41,008 nt of DNA. Source: an uncultured Lachnospiraceae bacterium. GTDB lineage: Bacteria; Bacillota; Clostridia; Lachnospirales; Lachnospiraceae. The notes below the pieces were generated by a model that ran no database searches, was not told the origin of the DNA, and worked only from the letters and a program-made list of their open reading frames with translations. How positions within the stretch are numbered: the stretch's first letter is position 1; every line of letters starts with the position of its first letter. Both the position numbers and the translations under genes were made by a program. Of this stretch, positions 17,404-25,987 are shown piece after piece. Location of the stretch: positions 1-41,008 of the forward strand of contig CANQAR010000025.1 of assembly GCA_947588845.1 (NCBI GenBank), written 5' to 3'.

Positions 17404-18210
17404 ATGATAATCATTGGAGAAAAGATCAACGGAGCGATTCCGAAAACGAAGGCAGCGATCGAGGGCAGGGACGCTGAGTATATCAGACAGCTGGTCAAGA
17501 CTCAGGAAGAGGGTGGAGCAGATTACCTGGATGTGTGCGCAGGCACAGCGCCGGAAAAAGAATATGATGCTCTTTGCTGGCTGATTGATGTGGTGCAGGG
17601 CGTGGCCGCCAAGCCGATCTGCATTGATTCCCCCGATCCTGAGATGCTGGTGAAAGTGTTTGAGAAGATTGAAAAGCCAGGGATTATAAATTCAATTTCC
17701 CTGGAAGGCAGGAAATGCGATATTTTATTGCCTCTTTTAAGGGATAACCCCCAATGGCAGGTGATTGCCCTGTCCTGTGATCAGAACGGCGTGACTGAAA
17801 AAGCAGAGGATAAAGCTGCTCTGGCGTTCCAGCTGATCGAGAAAGCGTCGGAGTATGGGGTCACGCCCGACCGGATGCACATAGATCCTCTGGTGCTGGC
17901 TCTCTCGGCTGTGGGAAATTCTGCTCTGGAATTTACCAGGGCGATCCGGATGATCAAGGCGAAGTATCCCACGGTCAACATTACAGCGGCACTGTCCAAT
18001 ATCTCGTTTGGTATGCCGGCCCGCAGGATCATCAATACCAACTTCTTAACGCTGTCCATGGAAGCGGGGCTTGATTCGGTGATTGCGGATCCCACCAGCA
18101 GGTCGGTGGTCGAGACAATTTACGGCACGGAGGCGCTTCTGGGAAGAGACCGTCTGTGCAGAAAATACAATAAGGCTTATCGGGCAGGGAAGATCGGACC
18201 AGTGAAATAA
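17404..18210 (+). CDS. methyltetrahydrofolate:corrinoid methyltransferase
   Basis: 268 residues of the pterin-binding (DHPS/MeTr) barrel: I-I-I-G-E-K-I-N-G at the N-terminus, G-A-D-Y-L-D-V-C-A-G-T near 38, I-C-I-D-S near 72, I-I-N-S-I-S near 96, and L-S-N-I-S-F-G-M-P near 198 with the conserved Asn. The length is right for AcsE/MtvA-type enzymes. In ether- or amine-demethylating systems this protein passes the methyl group from methyl-corrinoid to tetrahydrofolate. It is followed by the corrinoid protein and the UROD-family methyltransferase, the expected partners. The ribosome binding site is GGAGG. Confidence 0.92.
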   Translation: MIIIGEKINGAIPKTKAAIEGRDAEYIRQLVKTQEEGGADYLDVCAGTAPEKEYDALCWLIDVVQGVAAKPICIDSPDPEMLVKVFEKIEKPGIINSISLEGRKCDILLPLLRDNPQWQVIALSCDQNGVTEKAEDKAALAFQLIEKASEYGVTPDRMHIDPLVLALSAVGNSALEFTRAIRMIKAKYPTVNITAALSNISFGMPARRIINTNFLTLSMEAGLDSVIADPTSRSVVETIYGTEALLGRDRLCRKYNKAYRAGKIGPVK

Positions 18211-18318
18211 ACACAAGGCATGTCCATAGCGATAAAAGGCAATGTTAAGGCAAACAAAGATCAAAGAGGAAAATAAAAGAAAATAAAAAAGAAAAATAAT
18301 TTACAGGAGGGAAAAGAA

Positions 18319-18948
18319 ATGCTTGACGCAAAAAAACTGGCAGAAGCCATGGGAGAACTGGATGAGGATACCGTAGTGGAAATCCTGAACGGAGTGATGG
18401 AAGATGGAGGAACTGAGGCGCAGGCCGCCATGGATGCATGCCAGGCAGGTATGAATAAGGTAGGAGATCTGTTTGAAGAAGGAGAGTACTTTGTAGGTGA
18501 TCTGATCTATGCAGGTGAGCTGATGAAGCAGGCTGTGTCCATCTTAAAGAGCGGACTGATAACCGGAGGCGGAACCGCCATGGGCAGGATGCTGATGTGC
18601 ACTGTCAAGGATGATCTTCACGATATCGGAAAGAACATTGTGATCTCCATGCTGGAGGCATCCGGATTTGAGGTGCTGGATCTGGGTATTGACGTTCCGG
18701 CGGAGAAGATCGTGGAAGCCGTAAAAGAGAATGATATCAAGATCGTGGCTCTCAGCGGAGTGCTGACTCTGGCCATCGATTCTATGAAAAATACCGTAGA
18801 TGCACTGAAGGCAAACGGACTTGACGATGTGAAGGTGATTATCGGTGGTGCACCTGTGGGGGAGGGAACCGCAGAAGTGGTGGGAGCCGACGCATGGGGC
18901 AGAAGCCCACAGGATACCGTAAGAATCTGCAGAGAGTGGGCAGCCTGA
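18319..18948 (+). CDS. corrinoid (cobalamin-binding) methyl carrier protein
   Basis: 209 residues. An N-terminal helical cap (about 1-85, B12-binding_2) is followed by a Rossmann B12 domain with the base-off ligand motif D-L-H-D-I-G-K-N; His101 is the lower cobalt ligand. G-V-L-T-L-A near 152 and I-I-G-G-A-P-V near 178 are also typical. It shuttles the methyl group between the substrate methyltransferase and the methyl-THF methyltransferase, and must be re-activated by the protein at 21983 when cobalt is oxidised. The ribosome binding site is AGGAGGG. Confidence 0.95.
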   Translation: MLDAKKLAEAMGELDEDTVVEILNGVMEDGGTEAQAAMDACQAGMNKVGDLFEEGEYFVGDLIYAGELMKQAVSILKSGLITGGGTAMGRMLMCTVKDDLHDIGKNIVISMLEASGFEVLDLGIDVPAEKIVEAVKENDIKIVALSGVLTLAIDSMKNTVDALKANGLDDVKVIIGGAPVGEGTAEVVGADAWGRSPQDTVRICREWAA

Positions 18949-19044
18949 TCATCTAAAATATCACGCTGAAAAAGCTTGTAAACGCAAACAATCAAACGAA
19001 TTTCTGAAAGTTAAAAACGAAATTTAGTAGAGGAGGAATCACCG

Positions 19045-20226
19045 ATGCAAGACATGAGTAAAATGACCCCGCGGGAAAAGTACCAGTACAGGATCAAACT
19101 GTACCGGGACGCCCAGTCTTGGAAAAAACCAGACCGCATCCCGTTTTGTGCCAATATGTTCAATTGGATGTATATAGATCAGGGCGTCTCCTATATGGAA
19201 ACGGTCCGGGACTATGACAAAAACCACCAGGTAATAGAGAACTTCGTTCAGACCTACAACGTGGATCAGGTAAATGTGATGAACTGCGTCCACCGGAATC
19301 CTTTTATTGTCTCCGATGCGCTGGGCGGCAGCAGCGGATACACGGACAACTCAGAAGCGCTGAATGTTCTGGACCGCTGCATCGTGAACGATGATGAGTT
19401 TGATCAGCTGAACCATAACTTCCCGGAGTTTTCCTGGACACTGTTTTTCCGGCGTTTTCCCAAGGCAAAAGATATGACTCCGCAGGAGATTGTTCATGCT
19501 ATGAAGCTGCTTAATGAATTCTATGCGGACAAGGCGCAGACCTCCATGATGCTTCGTGAAAAATATGGTGTAGTTGCTGAGGTGGACTACTACTATTTCA
19601 TGTGTGCCTTTGAGGATCTTTTTCAGCTTTACCGCGGCATGAAAAACAGCAGTATCGACCTGAGACGGCACAAAGCCCAGGTGGAGGAGTATGTGGATCA
19701 GACCACGGAAAATTACAAAGCTGCATTTGACGCATGGTTTGAGTCCACGCCTTATGGTCCCAATATGGAGGAGAATTGCGACATTTCTACCGGCATTCTG
19801 GCCCACACGGTCCTCAACAGGAAACAATTTGACCGGCTGTATGCCCCGCTTATGGAATACATATTCAGCAAGGCCGCAGAGAAAGGCAAACAGGTTCTGG
19901 TGTACGCCGAGGGTTCATGGGATCGCTTCGGGGATTTCTTTAACCAATTCCCCAAAGGAACGGTCTGTATGATGGTGGAACAGGACAACATCTTTGAACT
20001 TCGCGCTAAGTATCCTAACATCTCTTTGATGGGAGGCATTGATTCCACGCTCCTGGGTCTTGGCACCCCAGATCAGTGCGTTGCCCAGGCTAAAAAGGTT
20101 ATTGATGAGCTCGGGAAAGATGGCGGATTGATTCTTCAGCCCAATAAGATGCTCTCTTTCCCCAATGACTGCAGCCGCGAAAATTTGAAGGCTGTCTGTG
20201 ACTTTGTCAACAGCTATGAGATTTAA
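19045..20226 (+). CDS. uroporphyrinogen-decarboxylase-family methyltransferase (likely substrate:corrinoid)
   Basis: 393 residues. The barrel shows R-I-P-F near 32, a C-terminal G-G-I-D-S-T-L-L-G-L-G-T-P near 331 and L-I-L-Q-P-N-K-M near 364, typical of the UROD/MtaA/CmuA superfamily. In this cassette it is the only candidate for the enzyme that takes a methyl group from the growth substrate to the corrinoid protein. The H-x-C-G zinc motif of MtaA/MtbA is not visible: the equivalent segment reads V-Y-A-E-G near residue 289. Methyl-group activation may therefore differ. Methoxylated aromatics are a reasonable guess for substrate, not shown by the sequence. AGAGGAGG precedes the ATG. Confidence 0.82.
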   Translation: MQDMSKMTPREKYQYRIKLYRDAQSWKKPDRIPFCANMFNWMYIDQGVSYMETVRDYDKNHQVIENFVQTYNVDQVNVMNCVHRNPFIVSDALGGSSGYTDNSEALNVLDRCIVNDDEFDQLNHNFPEFSWTLFFRRFPKAKDMTPQEIVHAMKLLNEFYADKAQTSMMLREKYGVVAEVDYYYFMCAFEDLFQLYRGMKNSSIDLRRHKAQVEEYVDQTTENYKAAFDAWFESTPYGPNMEENCDISTGILAHTVLNRKQFDRLYAPLMEYIFSKAAEKGKQVLVYAEGSWDRFGDFFNQFPKGTVCMMVEQDNIFELRAKYPNISLMGGIDSTLLGLGTPDQCVAQAKKVIDELGKDGGLILQPNKMLSFPNDCSRENLKAVCDFVNSYEI

Positions 20227-20318
20227 GAAAAGATAACTTGTGTACCTAAAATATAGTACTTGAAGTACTCGAACTGAAGAAAAAAACAGTTAGAGTTATT
20301 AGAAGGAGGATTCGCGTC

Positions 20319-20456
20319 ATGTCCAACGAAAAAATCGATATTACCAAGTACCCCGAAGGCCCCCAGGAAATCATGAAATATATTGACTGGGTAGAAACGG
20401 ATGAGGAGAAGCAGGCGGCTCTTGCCACTTTTGTATTTCTCTGTTTCCAGCTGTAA
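20319..20456 (+). CDS. 45-residue ORF with strong ribosome binding site, probably a truncated gene
   Basis: AGAAGGAGG stands 8 bases before an ATG opening a 45-codon frame (M-S-N-E-K-I-D-I-T-K-Y ... W-V-E-T-D-E-E-K-Q-A-A-L-A) that ends in a hydrophobic run F-V-F-L-C-F-Q-L. The good translation start and abrupt end directly before a decayed methyltransferase/corrinoid pseudogene suggest the 5' end of a deleted gene of a second cassette. No family recognised. Confidence 0.4.
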   Translation: MSNEKIDITKYPEGPQEIMKYIDWVETDEEKQAALATFVFLCFQL

Positions 20457-20484
20457 GCGAAACAATGACCGAAGGTGATCACAG

Positions 20485-20697
20485 AGCGTCACAGGTGAGA
20501 AAATCAATGGAGACATCCCCGGGGTGTAAGAGGCTGGGACGGGCATCATCGGACTGCGTCTGGCATCCTCAGGGGGCTGACTCTGGCTGTTGACTCCATG
20601 AAGACTATCGCAGACGCGCTGAGGCCGAGAACCTGGCGTGGAGACCATCATCGGCGGCGCACTGGTCACTCTTTTGGATGGATTTCGGAAAGTAAGG
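20485..20697 (+). pseudogene. fused remnants of a methyltransferase and a corrinoid protein gene
   Basis: Around 20494 the frame reads G-E-K-I-N-G-D-I-P, matching the N-terminus of the intact methyltransferase at 17404. From about 20565, in shifting frames, L-T-L-A-V-D-S-M-K-T-I-A-D-A-L and then T-I-I-G-G-A-L-V-T match the C-terminal part of the corrinoid protein at 18319. A deletion of roughly 1.2 kb between the two, plus frameshifts and stops, explains it. The order (methyltransferase then corrinoid protein) is that of the intact pair, so a whole second pair once stood here. Confidence 0.75.
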
Positions 20698-20705
20698 AGA
20701 TAAAT

Positions 20706-21896
20706 ATGGAAAATTCAGAAAGAACACCATTCAAGATTACTCTAAGTCTGATTGCTATTCTTATGTTCTTTATGGCGGGCTCTGCAGGTACTTTTGAGAA
20801 CCCTGGGATGCAGATCATCATTGATCATTGGACTGCGTTGGGTGTCAGTGTGGAGAGTATCCGTATGCTGGCAACGCTGCCCAGTCTGATCAGCCTTCCT
20901 TTTACCCTGGCGATCGGTGCAGTAGTAGGGAAAAAGATACCCTATAAGCTTACAGCCATTATTTCCACAGGGAGCATTGTGGTCGGCGGTTTGGGGCCCT
21001 TTTTCATCTCTGGAAACTGGAGTGTGATCCTGGCCTTTCGGGCATTGATGGGCGTTGGCGTTGGCCTGTGCGCATCTCGGACAGCATTGCTCCTTTCCAG
21101 TGTTCCGTCGGAAAAGCATGCTCAGTATATGGGTATCGCCCAGGCTGTGTCCATTTGCGTTGGACTCGTTTCTGGTCCTATTGTTGGTGTTCTCAGTGGG
21201 ATTTCTTGGAGACACATTTTTTTGATCAATATTTATACAGTTGTAGTTTTCCTGGCAATGTTTTTTATTAAGGAACCGCCAAAGAGCACTTCGCCAGAAC
21301 AGGCCAGTGCCGGAACTGCCGCTGGAAGTAAATTTAATCCTAAAGTTCTTCTTTTTGCCGTGTCTCAAATGTTGGCTACGGCGCTTACATATCCTGCTAT
21401 AGTGGGGATTTCAACATATTTGGCAGGACACGAGATCGGCAGCGCTACTATGGCTGGCACCATTCTGATCCTGTACTCTCTGGGCTGCGTGGCTGTGTCT
21501 TCCATCGGAACTATCCAGAAATTTTTTAAGCGTTTTACCATGACTTTCTGTTTTGCCGTTTTGGCGTTGGCATACGCATTGCTTGTATTGTTCCCCAGCG
21601 TGATCACTGCATTTGCGGCACTGTTTTTAGTTGGCTTTGGTTTTATGGGCGAGTTTTCCCTGATGCAGGTTTACGTGGGCGCCGCTGTGGAGCCTCACCA
21701 GATGCCGCTGGCAACTACGCTGTTACTTACTGGTAACCAGATAGGCACGTTTTTGTCTACTTTCTTTATGACGATCGCCCATGGTATTTTCCATCTTACC
21801 ACGGACGCAGACAGTACATTTGTCCTTGGTATTATCATTTTTATTGCGCTGGGACTGGCTGCTTCGGTTAAGGGCCTGATCGTTCCCAAAGAGTGA
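20706..21896 (+). CDS. MFS transporter
   Basis: 396 residues from the ATG at 20706, which has AGTAAGGAG 8 bases upstream; a longer frame reaches back into the corrinoid pseudogene and is not a real start. About 12 hydrophobic segments are visible, with a major-facilitator pattern: I-V-V-G-G-L-G-P, A-L-M-G-V-G-V-G-L near residue 100 and a basic central loop near 195-215. Lying inside the methyl-transfer cassette, it probably imports the methylated substrate or exports the demethylated product. Confidence 0.88.
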   Translation: MENSERTPFKITLSLIAILMFFMAGSAGTFENPGMQIIIDHWTALGVSVESIRMLATLPSLISLPFTLAIGAVVGKKIPYKLTAIISTGSIVVGGLGPFFISGNWSVILAFRALMGVGVGLCASRTALLLSSVPSEKHAQYMGIAQAVSICVGLVSGPIVGVLSGISWRHIFLINIYTVVVFLAMFFIKEPPKSTSPEQASAGTAAGSKFNPKVLLFAVSQMLATALTYPAIVGISTYLAGHEIGSATMAGTILILYSLGCVAVSSIGTIQKFFKRFTMTFCFAVLALAYALLVLFPSVITAFAALFLVGFGFMGEFSLMQVYVGAAVEPHQMPLATTLLLTGNQIGTFLSTFFMTIAHGIFHLTTDADSTFVLGIIIFIALGLAASVKGLIVPKE

Positions 21897-21982
21897 GCAT
21901 TGGTGAAAAGAGAAAGAAAATAGCAGAATTGAAAAAATTCCAAATTGGAAGATTTGTCAATTTACAATGGGGGGAATAGTCA

Positions 21983-23470
21983 ATGCCTGTAATTCACATT
22001 TTACCCGAAGAGCTGACTGTAGAAGTTGGGCGGGGCACATGTTTGCTGGAGGTTTTGCGGACAGAAGGAATCTCCCCGGATGCTCCCTGCGGCGGTCAGG
22101 GCAAATGCGGCAAGTGCGTCGTGCTGATGAATGGAAAGCGCGTTCTTGCCTGCCAGACCTCAGTGGAGACGGATATGACAGTGACCGTTCCAGAAAAGGA
22201 CGGGCTGCACATCCTCAGGGAGGGCGTCGGGGCGGATATAGTCCTGAACCCGGTGCGACGTGGATATTTTGTCGCCATTGACATCGGGACAACATCCGTG
22301 GTCACTTTCCTGTTGGACCGGGATACGGGGCGGGAACTGGCCAGTGCCAGCATGCTGAATCCCCAGACTGGCTACGGGGCCGACGTGATCTCACGAATCA
22401 AGGCGGCTATGGAAGGAAGTCTGGAAAAGCAGCGGGATTTGATCCGAGGCACCCTGACAGACCTGATCAGCCGGGTGTGCGGCCAGGTTGGTATTTCCCC
22501 GACGGAGATCGGCACGGTGGCGGTAGTGGGGAATCCTTCAATGCAGCAGCTCTTTTTGGGACTTTCTGTGGAAAACCTGGCGGGGGTGCCTTTTGCCCCC
22601 GTGCTTCTGGAGGCGAAAACGTCGCCTTGCCGAGACGTGCTCCCCATATGCGAAAACGCTGTGCTGCTGACCGTGCCGGATATCGCCGGGTACATCGGAG
22701 CGGATACCATGGGCTGTGTTTTGTCCACAGAAATGTACGCCTCGGAGCCTTTGACTCTGATGGTGGATATTGGCACTAACGGGGAGTTGGTTCTGGGCAG
22801 CCGGGAGCGGATGATTGCCTGCTCCACAGCTGCGGGACCGGCCCTGGAGGGAGCCAATATCCGATTCGGAATGCGAGGGACGGATGGAGCCATTGACCAT
22901 GTGTGGATGGAAGAGGGACGTCTCCGGTGTTCCGTCATCGGCGGCGGAACAGCCAGGGGCATCTGCGGCTCAGGGCTCATTGATGCGGTGGCTGTGCTGC
23001 TGGATGCGGGCATCCTTAATAAGAGAGGACGGATCCAATCCGGCGAAGAGTGGGACGGTCAGCGGGCCGTGGCCGTGGCCCTGGCCGACAGGGTGTGGCT
23101 GACACAGGAGGATATCCGCCAGGTTCAAATGGCGAAGGGTGCCATTTGCGCCGGGGTTCGGCTCATGGTAAAGCAGCTGGGCAGAGAAGTGGACGATATC
23201 CAACGGGTATTGCTGGCCGGGGCCTTCGGCAGCTATATGTCACCGGAGAGCGCCTGTCGCATCGGCCTTTTGCCGGAGGAACTCCGGGGACGGATCACCG
23301 CCGTGGGCAATGCTGCTGGCAGAGGCGCCAAGCTTCTGGCCTGCAATAAAGAGATGCTGGCAAAGAGTCAGATCTTGCGGGATCGGATTGAATTTCTGGA
23401 GCTGGCGAGCCTTCCAGAGTTTTCCAGAACTTTTGCCATGTCCATGAATTTTCGGGAAGTGGGAGTTTGA
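21983..23470 (+). CDS. corrinoid activation protein: 2Fe-2S ferredoxin + ASKHA ATPase domain (RACE type)
   Basis: 495 residues. Residues 1-70 are a ferredoxin domain with Cys36, Cys42, Cys45 and Cys57 (C-x5-C-x2-C-x11-C), a plant-type [2Fe-2S] set. From about 95 the ATPase-like region begins with A-I-D-I-G-T-T-S; a second phosphate-binding stretch, M-V-D-I-G-T-N-G-E, is near 258, and L-L-A-G-A-F-G-S-Y near 411. This is the domain plan of reductive activators of corrinoid enzymes, which use ATP to reduce inactive Co(II) to Co(I). It closes the methyl-transfer cassette. No N-terminal [4Fe-4S] RamA-type domain is present. Confidence 0.92.
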   Translation: MPVIHILPEELTVEVGRGTCLLEVLRTEGISPDAPCGGQGKCGKCVVLMNGKRVLACQTSVETDMTVTVPEKDGLHILREGVGADIVLNPVRRGYFVAIDIGTTSVVTFLLDRDTGRELASASMLNPQTGYGADVISRIKAAMEGSLEKQRDLIRGTLTDLISRVCGQVGISPTEIGTVAVVGNPSMQQLFLGLSVENLAGVPFAPVLLEAKTSPCRDVLPICENAVLLTVPDIAGYIGADTMGCVLSTEMYASEPLTLMVDIGTNGELVLGSRERMIACSTAAGPALEGANIRFGMRGTDGAIDHVWMEEGRLRCSVIGGGTARGICGSGLIDAVAVLLDAGILNKRGRIQSGEEWDGQRAVAVALADRVWLTQEDIRQVQMAKGAICAGVRLMVKQLGREVDDIQRVLLAGAFGSYMSPESACRIGLLPEELRGRITAVGNAAGRGAKLLACNKEMLAKSQILRDRIEFLELASLPEFSRTFAMSMNFREVGV

Positions 23471-23541
23471 AACGGTCTATATCCATTTGAAACGGTGCTG
23501 TCTTCCCAAAGGAAAGTATCCGGTGAAAAACAGTATGCCCG

Positions 23542-23680
23542 CTGTGAGCGCAGATAATATCACTGCCCCGGAAACAGCAGGCCGAACTGAGTCACATTTT
23601 TCTTTCTGCATATGATATAATATATGATATTATCCTCCCTGTCCATGATGGGGAGGTATTTTTTATTTTTCGAGTGTGAA
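23542..23680 (+). repeat. 139-bp direct repeat, right copy
   Basis: Ungapped partner of 16356-16494 in the same orientation, with 14 differences in 139 bases. It starts 71 bases after the corrinoid activator gene. Beyond both ends the two loci are unrelated. Confidence 0.9.
23560..23680 (-). pseudogene. C-terminal remnant of a LysR regulator gene
   Basis: Read on the minus strand, the right repeat copy still encodes about 40 codons ending in I-C-R-K-K-N-V-T-Q-F-G-L-L-F-P-G-Q and a stop, with only conservative changes against the end of the LysR protein at 16374-17213. The rest of the gene is absent. Most differences are synonymous or conservative, which indicates descent from a once-functional paralogue rather than a very recent copy. 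Confidence 0.85.
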
Positions 23681-23731
23681 ACTTGCTTTTTCATTGGAAA
23701 CATATTGCCCGGCAAAAAATCGAAAAAACTC

Positions 23732-23762
23732 TTGACCGGCTGTTACTACCGGTTTGTATACT
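23732..23762 (+). promoter_or_regulatory. MerR-type promoter of the FMN/FAD reductase
   Basis: TTGACC (23732-23737) and TATACT (23757-23762) are separated by 19 bases, too long for normal sigma-A action. Centred in the spacer is the perfect dyad ACCGG-N9-CCGGT (23735-23753). An over-long spacer with a central dyad is the hallmark of promoters activated by MerR-family proteins, and a MerR-family gene is the next gene after the reductase. Confidence 0.75.
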
Positions 23763-23824
23763 GAAAAGTAAATCCGGGAATCCCGGAAAATCTGCAAATG
23801 AAAAAAAGCGAAAGGAGAACCTAT

Positions 23825-25942
23825 ATGAAAAAAGGGAGAATCAGTATGAAGAAAATGATCAGTGTGCTGACTGCGATGACAATGCTGCTTTGCGCCTGCG
23901 GCGGCACTGCCACAGCGGACGCAGATACAGACGAAGACGTGGCCGGTACCTATACTGCTGGTACTTATACCGGAAGCGCCGAGGGCTTCGGCGGCACCGT
24001 CACGGTTGATGTGACCATCGATACCAACGGCAACATAACCGAAGTGACTGTAGATGCGCCCGATGAAACCCCAAATGTCGGCGGTGAAGCGGTGCAGCCG
24101 ATGATCGATGCCATTAAAGAGGCAAACAGCATAGAAGTAGACAGCGTGACCAGTGCTACCTTCACCAGCACCGCCATCATCGACGCGGCACGGGACGCCT
24201 TGACCGAAGCAGGCGTTCTCGGCGGTGGTGACAGCGCCGAGGCAGGGCCCGTCAGCTATACTCCCGGTACATACACCGGCACGGCTGATGGCCGCGGCGG
24301 TGATATCGTGGCCACCGTCACTGTCAGCGAGGATACAATTGAAAGCATTGACATCGTTGGCGAGGATGAGACGGTTGGTATCTCCCGCATGCCGATGGAA
24401 AAAATCCCGCAGGATATCCTTGACAACCAATCCCTTGGGGTTGATACAATCGCCGGTGCGACTGTCACCTCCCGTGGTGTTATCGCTGCCGTGACAGCCG
24501 CTCTGGAAGAGGCCGGTGCCAACATCGATGCGCTGCGTGCAGTGTCGGTCGAGAAAGAGATCCCCCCCGCCGAAGATATGGATACACAGGTGGTTATCGC
24601 CGGTGCAGGCATGGCTGGTCTGCTCGCTGCCATCACCGCTGCCAATGACGGCGCCGAAGTAGTGCTGGTTGAAAAGATGCCCTTCGTCGGCGGTAATCTG
24701 GAATTGGCCGGCGGCGGCCTTGGCACCGTGGATGCCGAGACCGTTGACGAGGACGACAGCCTTGAGCGCGTGATGGATTATTTTAAGATGGTCAACGAAA
24801 CATCCGAACGCCAGCCCGATTATGACTTCATTGAAAAACTGCTGCCGGAGATCGGCGCCACCATCGACTGGTTGGATGAGACCTTCCACATTCCACATTC
24901 CTCTACAGACCGCGGTGACTATGTGCGCACTAACTTTGGTGCCGATTCGCAGCAAGGCGCAAACTTTGTGGATGCTTTGGCCGAACTGGTCGAGAGCCAG
25001 GGGGTGACGCTGCTGCTCAATACAAAAGCCGAGCACATTCTAATGGAGGATGGCAAGGCCGTTGGACTTGAAGTTTCCAATGACGGCGGCACCTTCAACA
25101 TCACAGCGGCCAAGACCATCATCGCTACCGGCGGCGCCTCCCACGATTGGGATCGTCTTGTGGCCGCCAATCCTGAACTGAATACGATTGATTTCAGCGA
25201 AGACGCCGCAGTCAGCAGCACCGGTGACGGCTTTGCGATGCTGGAGGAAATTGGCGCCAAAATGGATGACGGACCTTTCATCAAATCCGCCTATCCCGAT
25301 GTATCGCCCACCTTCCGCTATACCTTCCGCAACAGTCCGACGATGGATGACCATCTGGTGGTCAATGCCGAGGGCGAGCGTGTGTCCAACGAGTCCCCTT
25401 ACAACCAGATGTTCCTCAACAAACAGCTGCTGCGCCAGGCCAGCCCGGCCTACTACGTGCTGTTTGACACCGTCAACATTCCTGAGCATGTACTGGCAGA
25501 TTGCGAGGAGTTCGCCGCCAACGAGAACAACTCTGTCGTTGTCTACGCTGAGACTATCGAGGACCTTGCCGGCAAGATGGAAGTCGATCCGGATACGCTG
25601 CGCGCCACCTATGACCGCTATCAAGAGCTGTGCGCCAACGGCGAAGACCCCGATCAGGGTAAGGACCCCGCGCATCTGATTCCCTATGAGGAAGACGGTG
25701 GTTTCTATGCCGTTCGCGTTTACCCGGCCTCCTGGGGCACGATCGGCGGCACGCTGACTGACGATACCTTCCATGTGTTGGCTGAAGACGATTCTGTCAT
25801 CGAGAATCTGTTTGCCGTCGGTGAGGTTGCCACTTCCCGCCTGTTTGGAGACTATTATTTCGGAGGATTCTCTCTCGGTTTCTATACCGCAGCGGGCCAT
25901 CTGGCCGCGGATACTGCGGTGGCTGAAATCAACGCCGAATAA
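23825..25942 (+). CDS. exported flavoprotein reductase: lipoprotein, 2 FMN-binding domains, fumarate-reductase-like FAD domain
   Basis: 705 residues from the ATG at 23825, which has AAAGGAG 8 bases before it; an earlier in-frame ATG at 23798 has none. A signal sequence ends in the lipobox L-C-A-C, so Cys25 should be lipidated. Two FMN-binding domains follow (about 40-125 and 140-225), with the covalent-FMN motifs D-S-V-T-S-A-T-F-T-S and D-T-I-A-G-A-T-V-T-S. From about 240 to the end is a flavocytochrome-c/fumarate reductase-type FAD domain (G-A-G-M-A-G-L; V-E-K-M). Such enzymes are extracellular terminal reductases for fumarate, urocanate, cinnamates and similar enoates. The gene is distinctly GC-rich, suggesting transfer. 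Confidence 0.9.
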   Translation: MKKGRISMKKMISVLTAMTMLLCACGGTATADADTDEDVAGTYTAGTYTGSAEGFGGTVTVDVTIDTNGNITEVTVDAPDETPNVGGEAVQPMIDAIKEANSIEVDSVTSATFTSTAIIDAARDALTEAGVLGGGDSAEAGPVSYTPGTYTGTADGRGGDIVATVTVSEDTIESIDIVGEDETVGISRMPMEKIPQDILDNQSLGVDTIAGATVTSRGVIAAVTAALEEAGANIDALRAVSVEKEIPPAEDMDTQVVIAGAGMAGLLAAITAANDGAEVVLVEKMPFVGGNLELAGGGLGTVDAETVDEDDSLERVMDYFKMVNETSERQPDYDFIEKLLPEIGATIDWLDETFHIPHSSTDRGDYVRTNFGADSQQGANFVDALAELVESQGVTLLLNTKAEHILMEDGKAVGLEVSNDGGTFNITAAKTIIATGGASHDWDRLVAANPELNTIDFSEDAAVSSTGDGFAMLEEIGAKMDDGPFIKSAYPDVSPTFRYTFRNSPTMDDHLVVNAEGERVSNESPYNQMFLNKQLLRQASPAYYVLFDTVNIPEHVLADCEEFAANENNSVVVYAETIEDLAGKMEVDPDTLRATYDRYQELCANGEDPDQGKDPAHLIPYEEDGGFYAVRVYPASWGTIGGTLTDDTFHVLAEDDSVIENLFAVGEVATSRLFGDYYFGGFSLGFYTAAGHLAADTAVAEINAE

Positions 25943-25987
25943 ACTCCGCCATTTGCACAACAGCAGTTTGATGCCCGGAGGAACGCT

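Noticed and set aside
20598-20705. Upstream extension of the MFS transporter to an ATG at 20598
   Set aside because: The extra residues derive from the corrinoid pseudogene; the ATG at 20706 has a proper ribosome site and starts right before the first helix.
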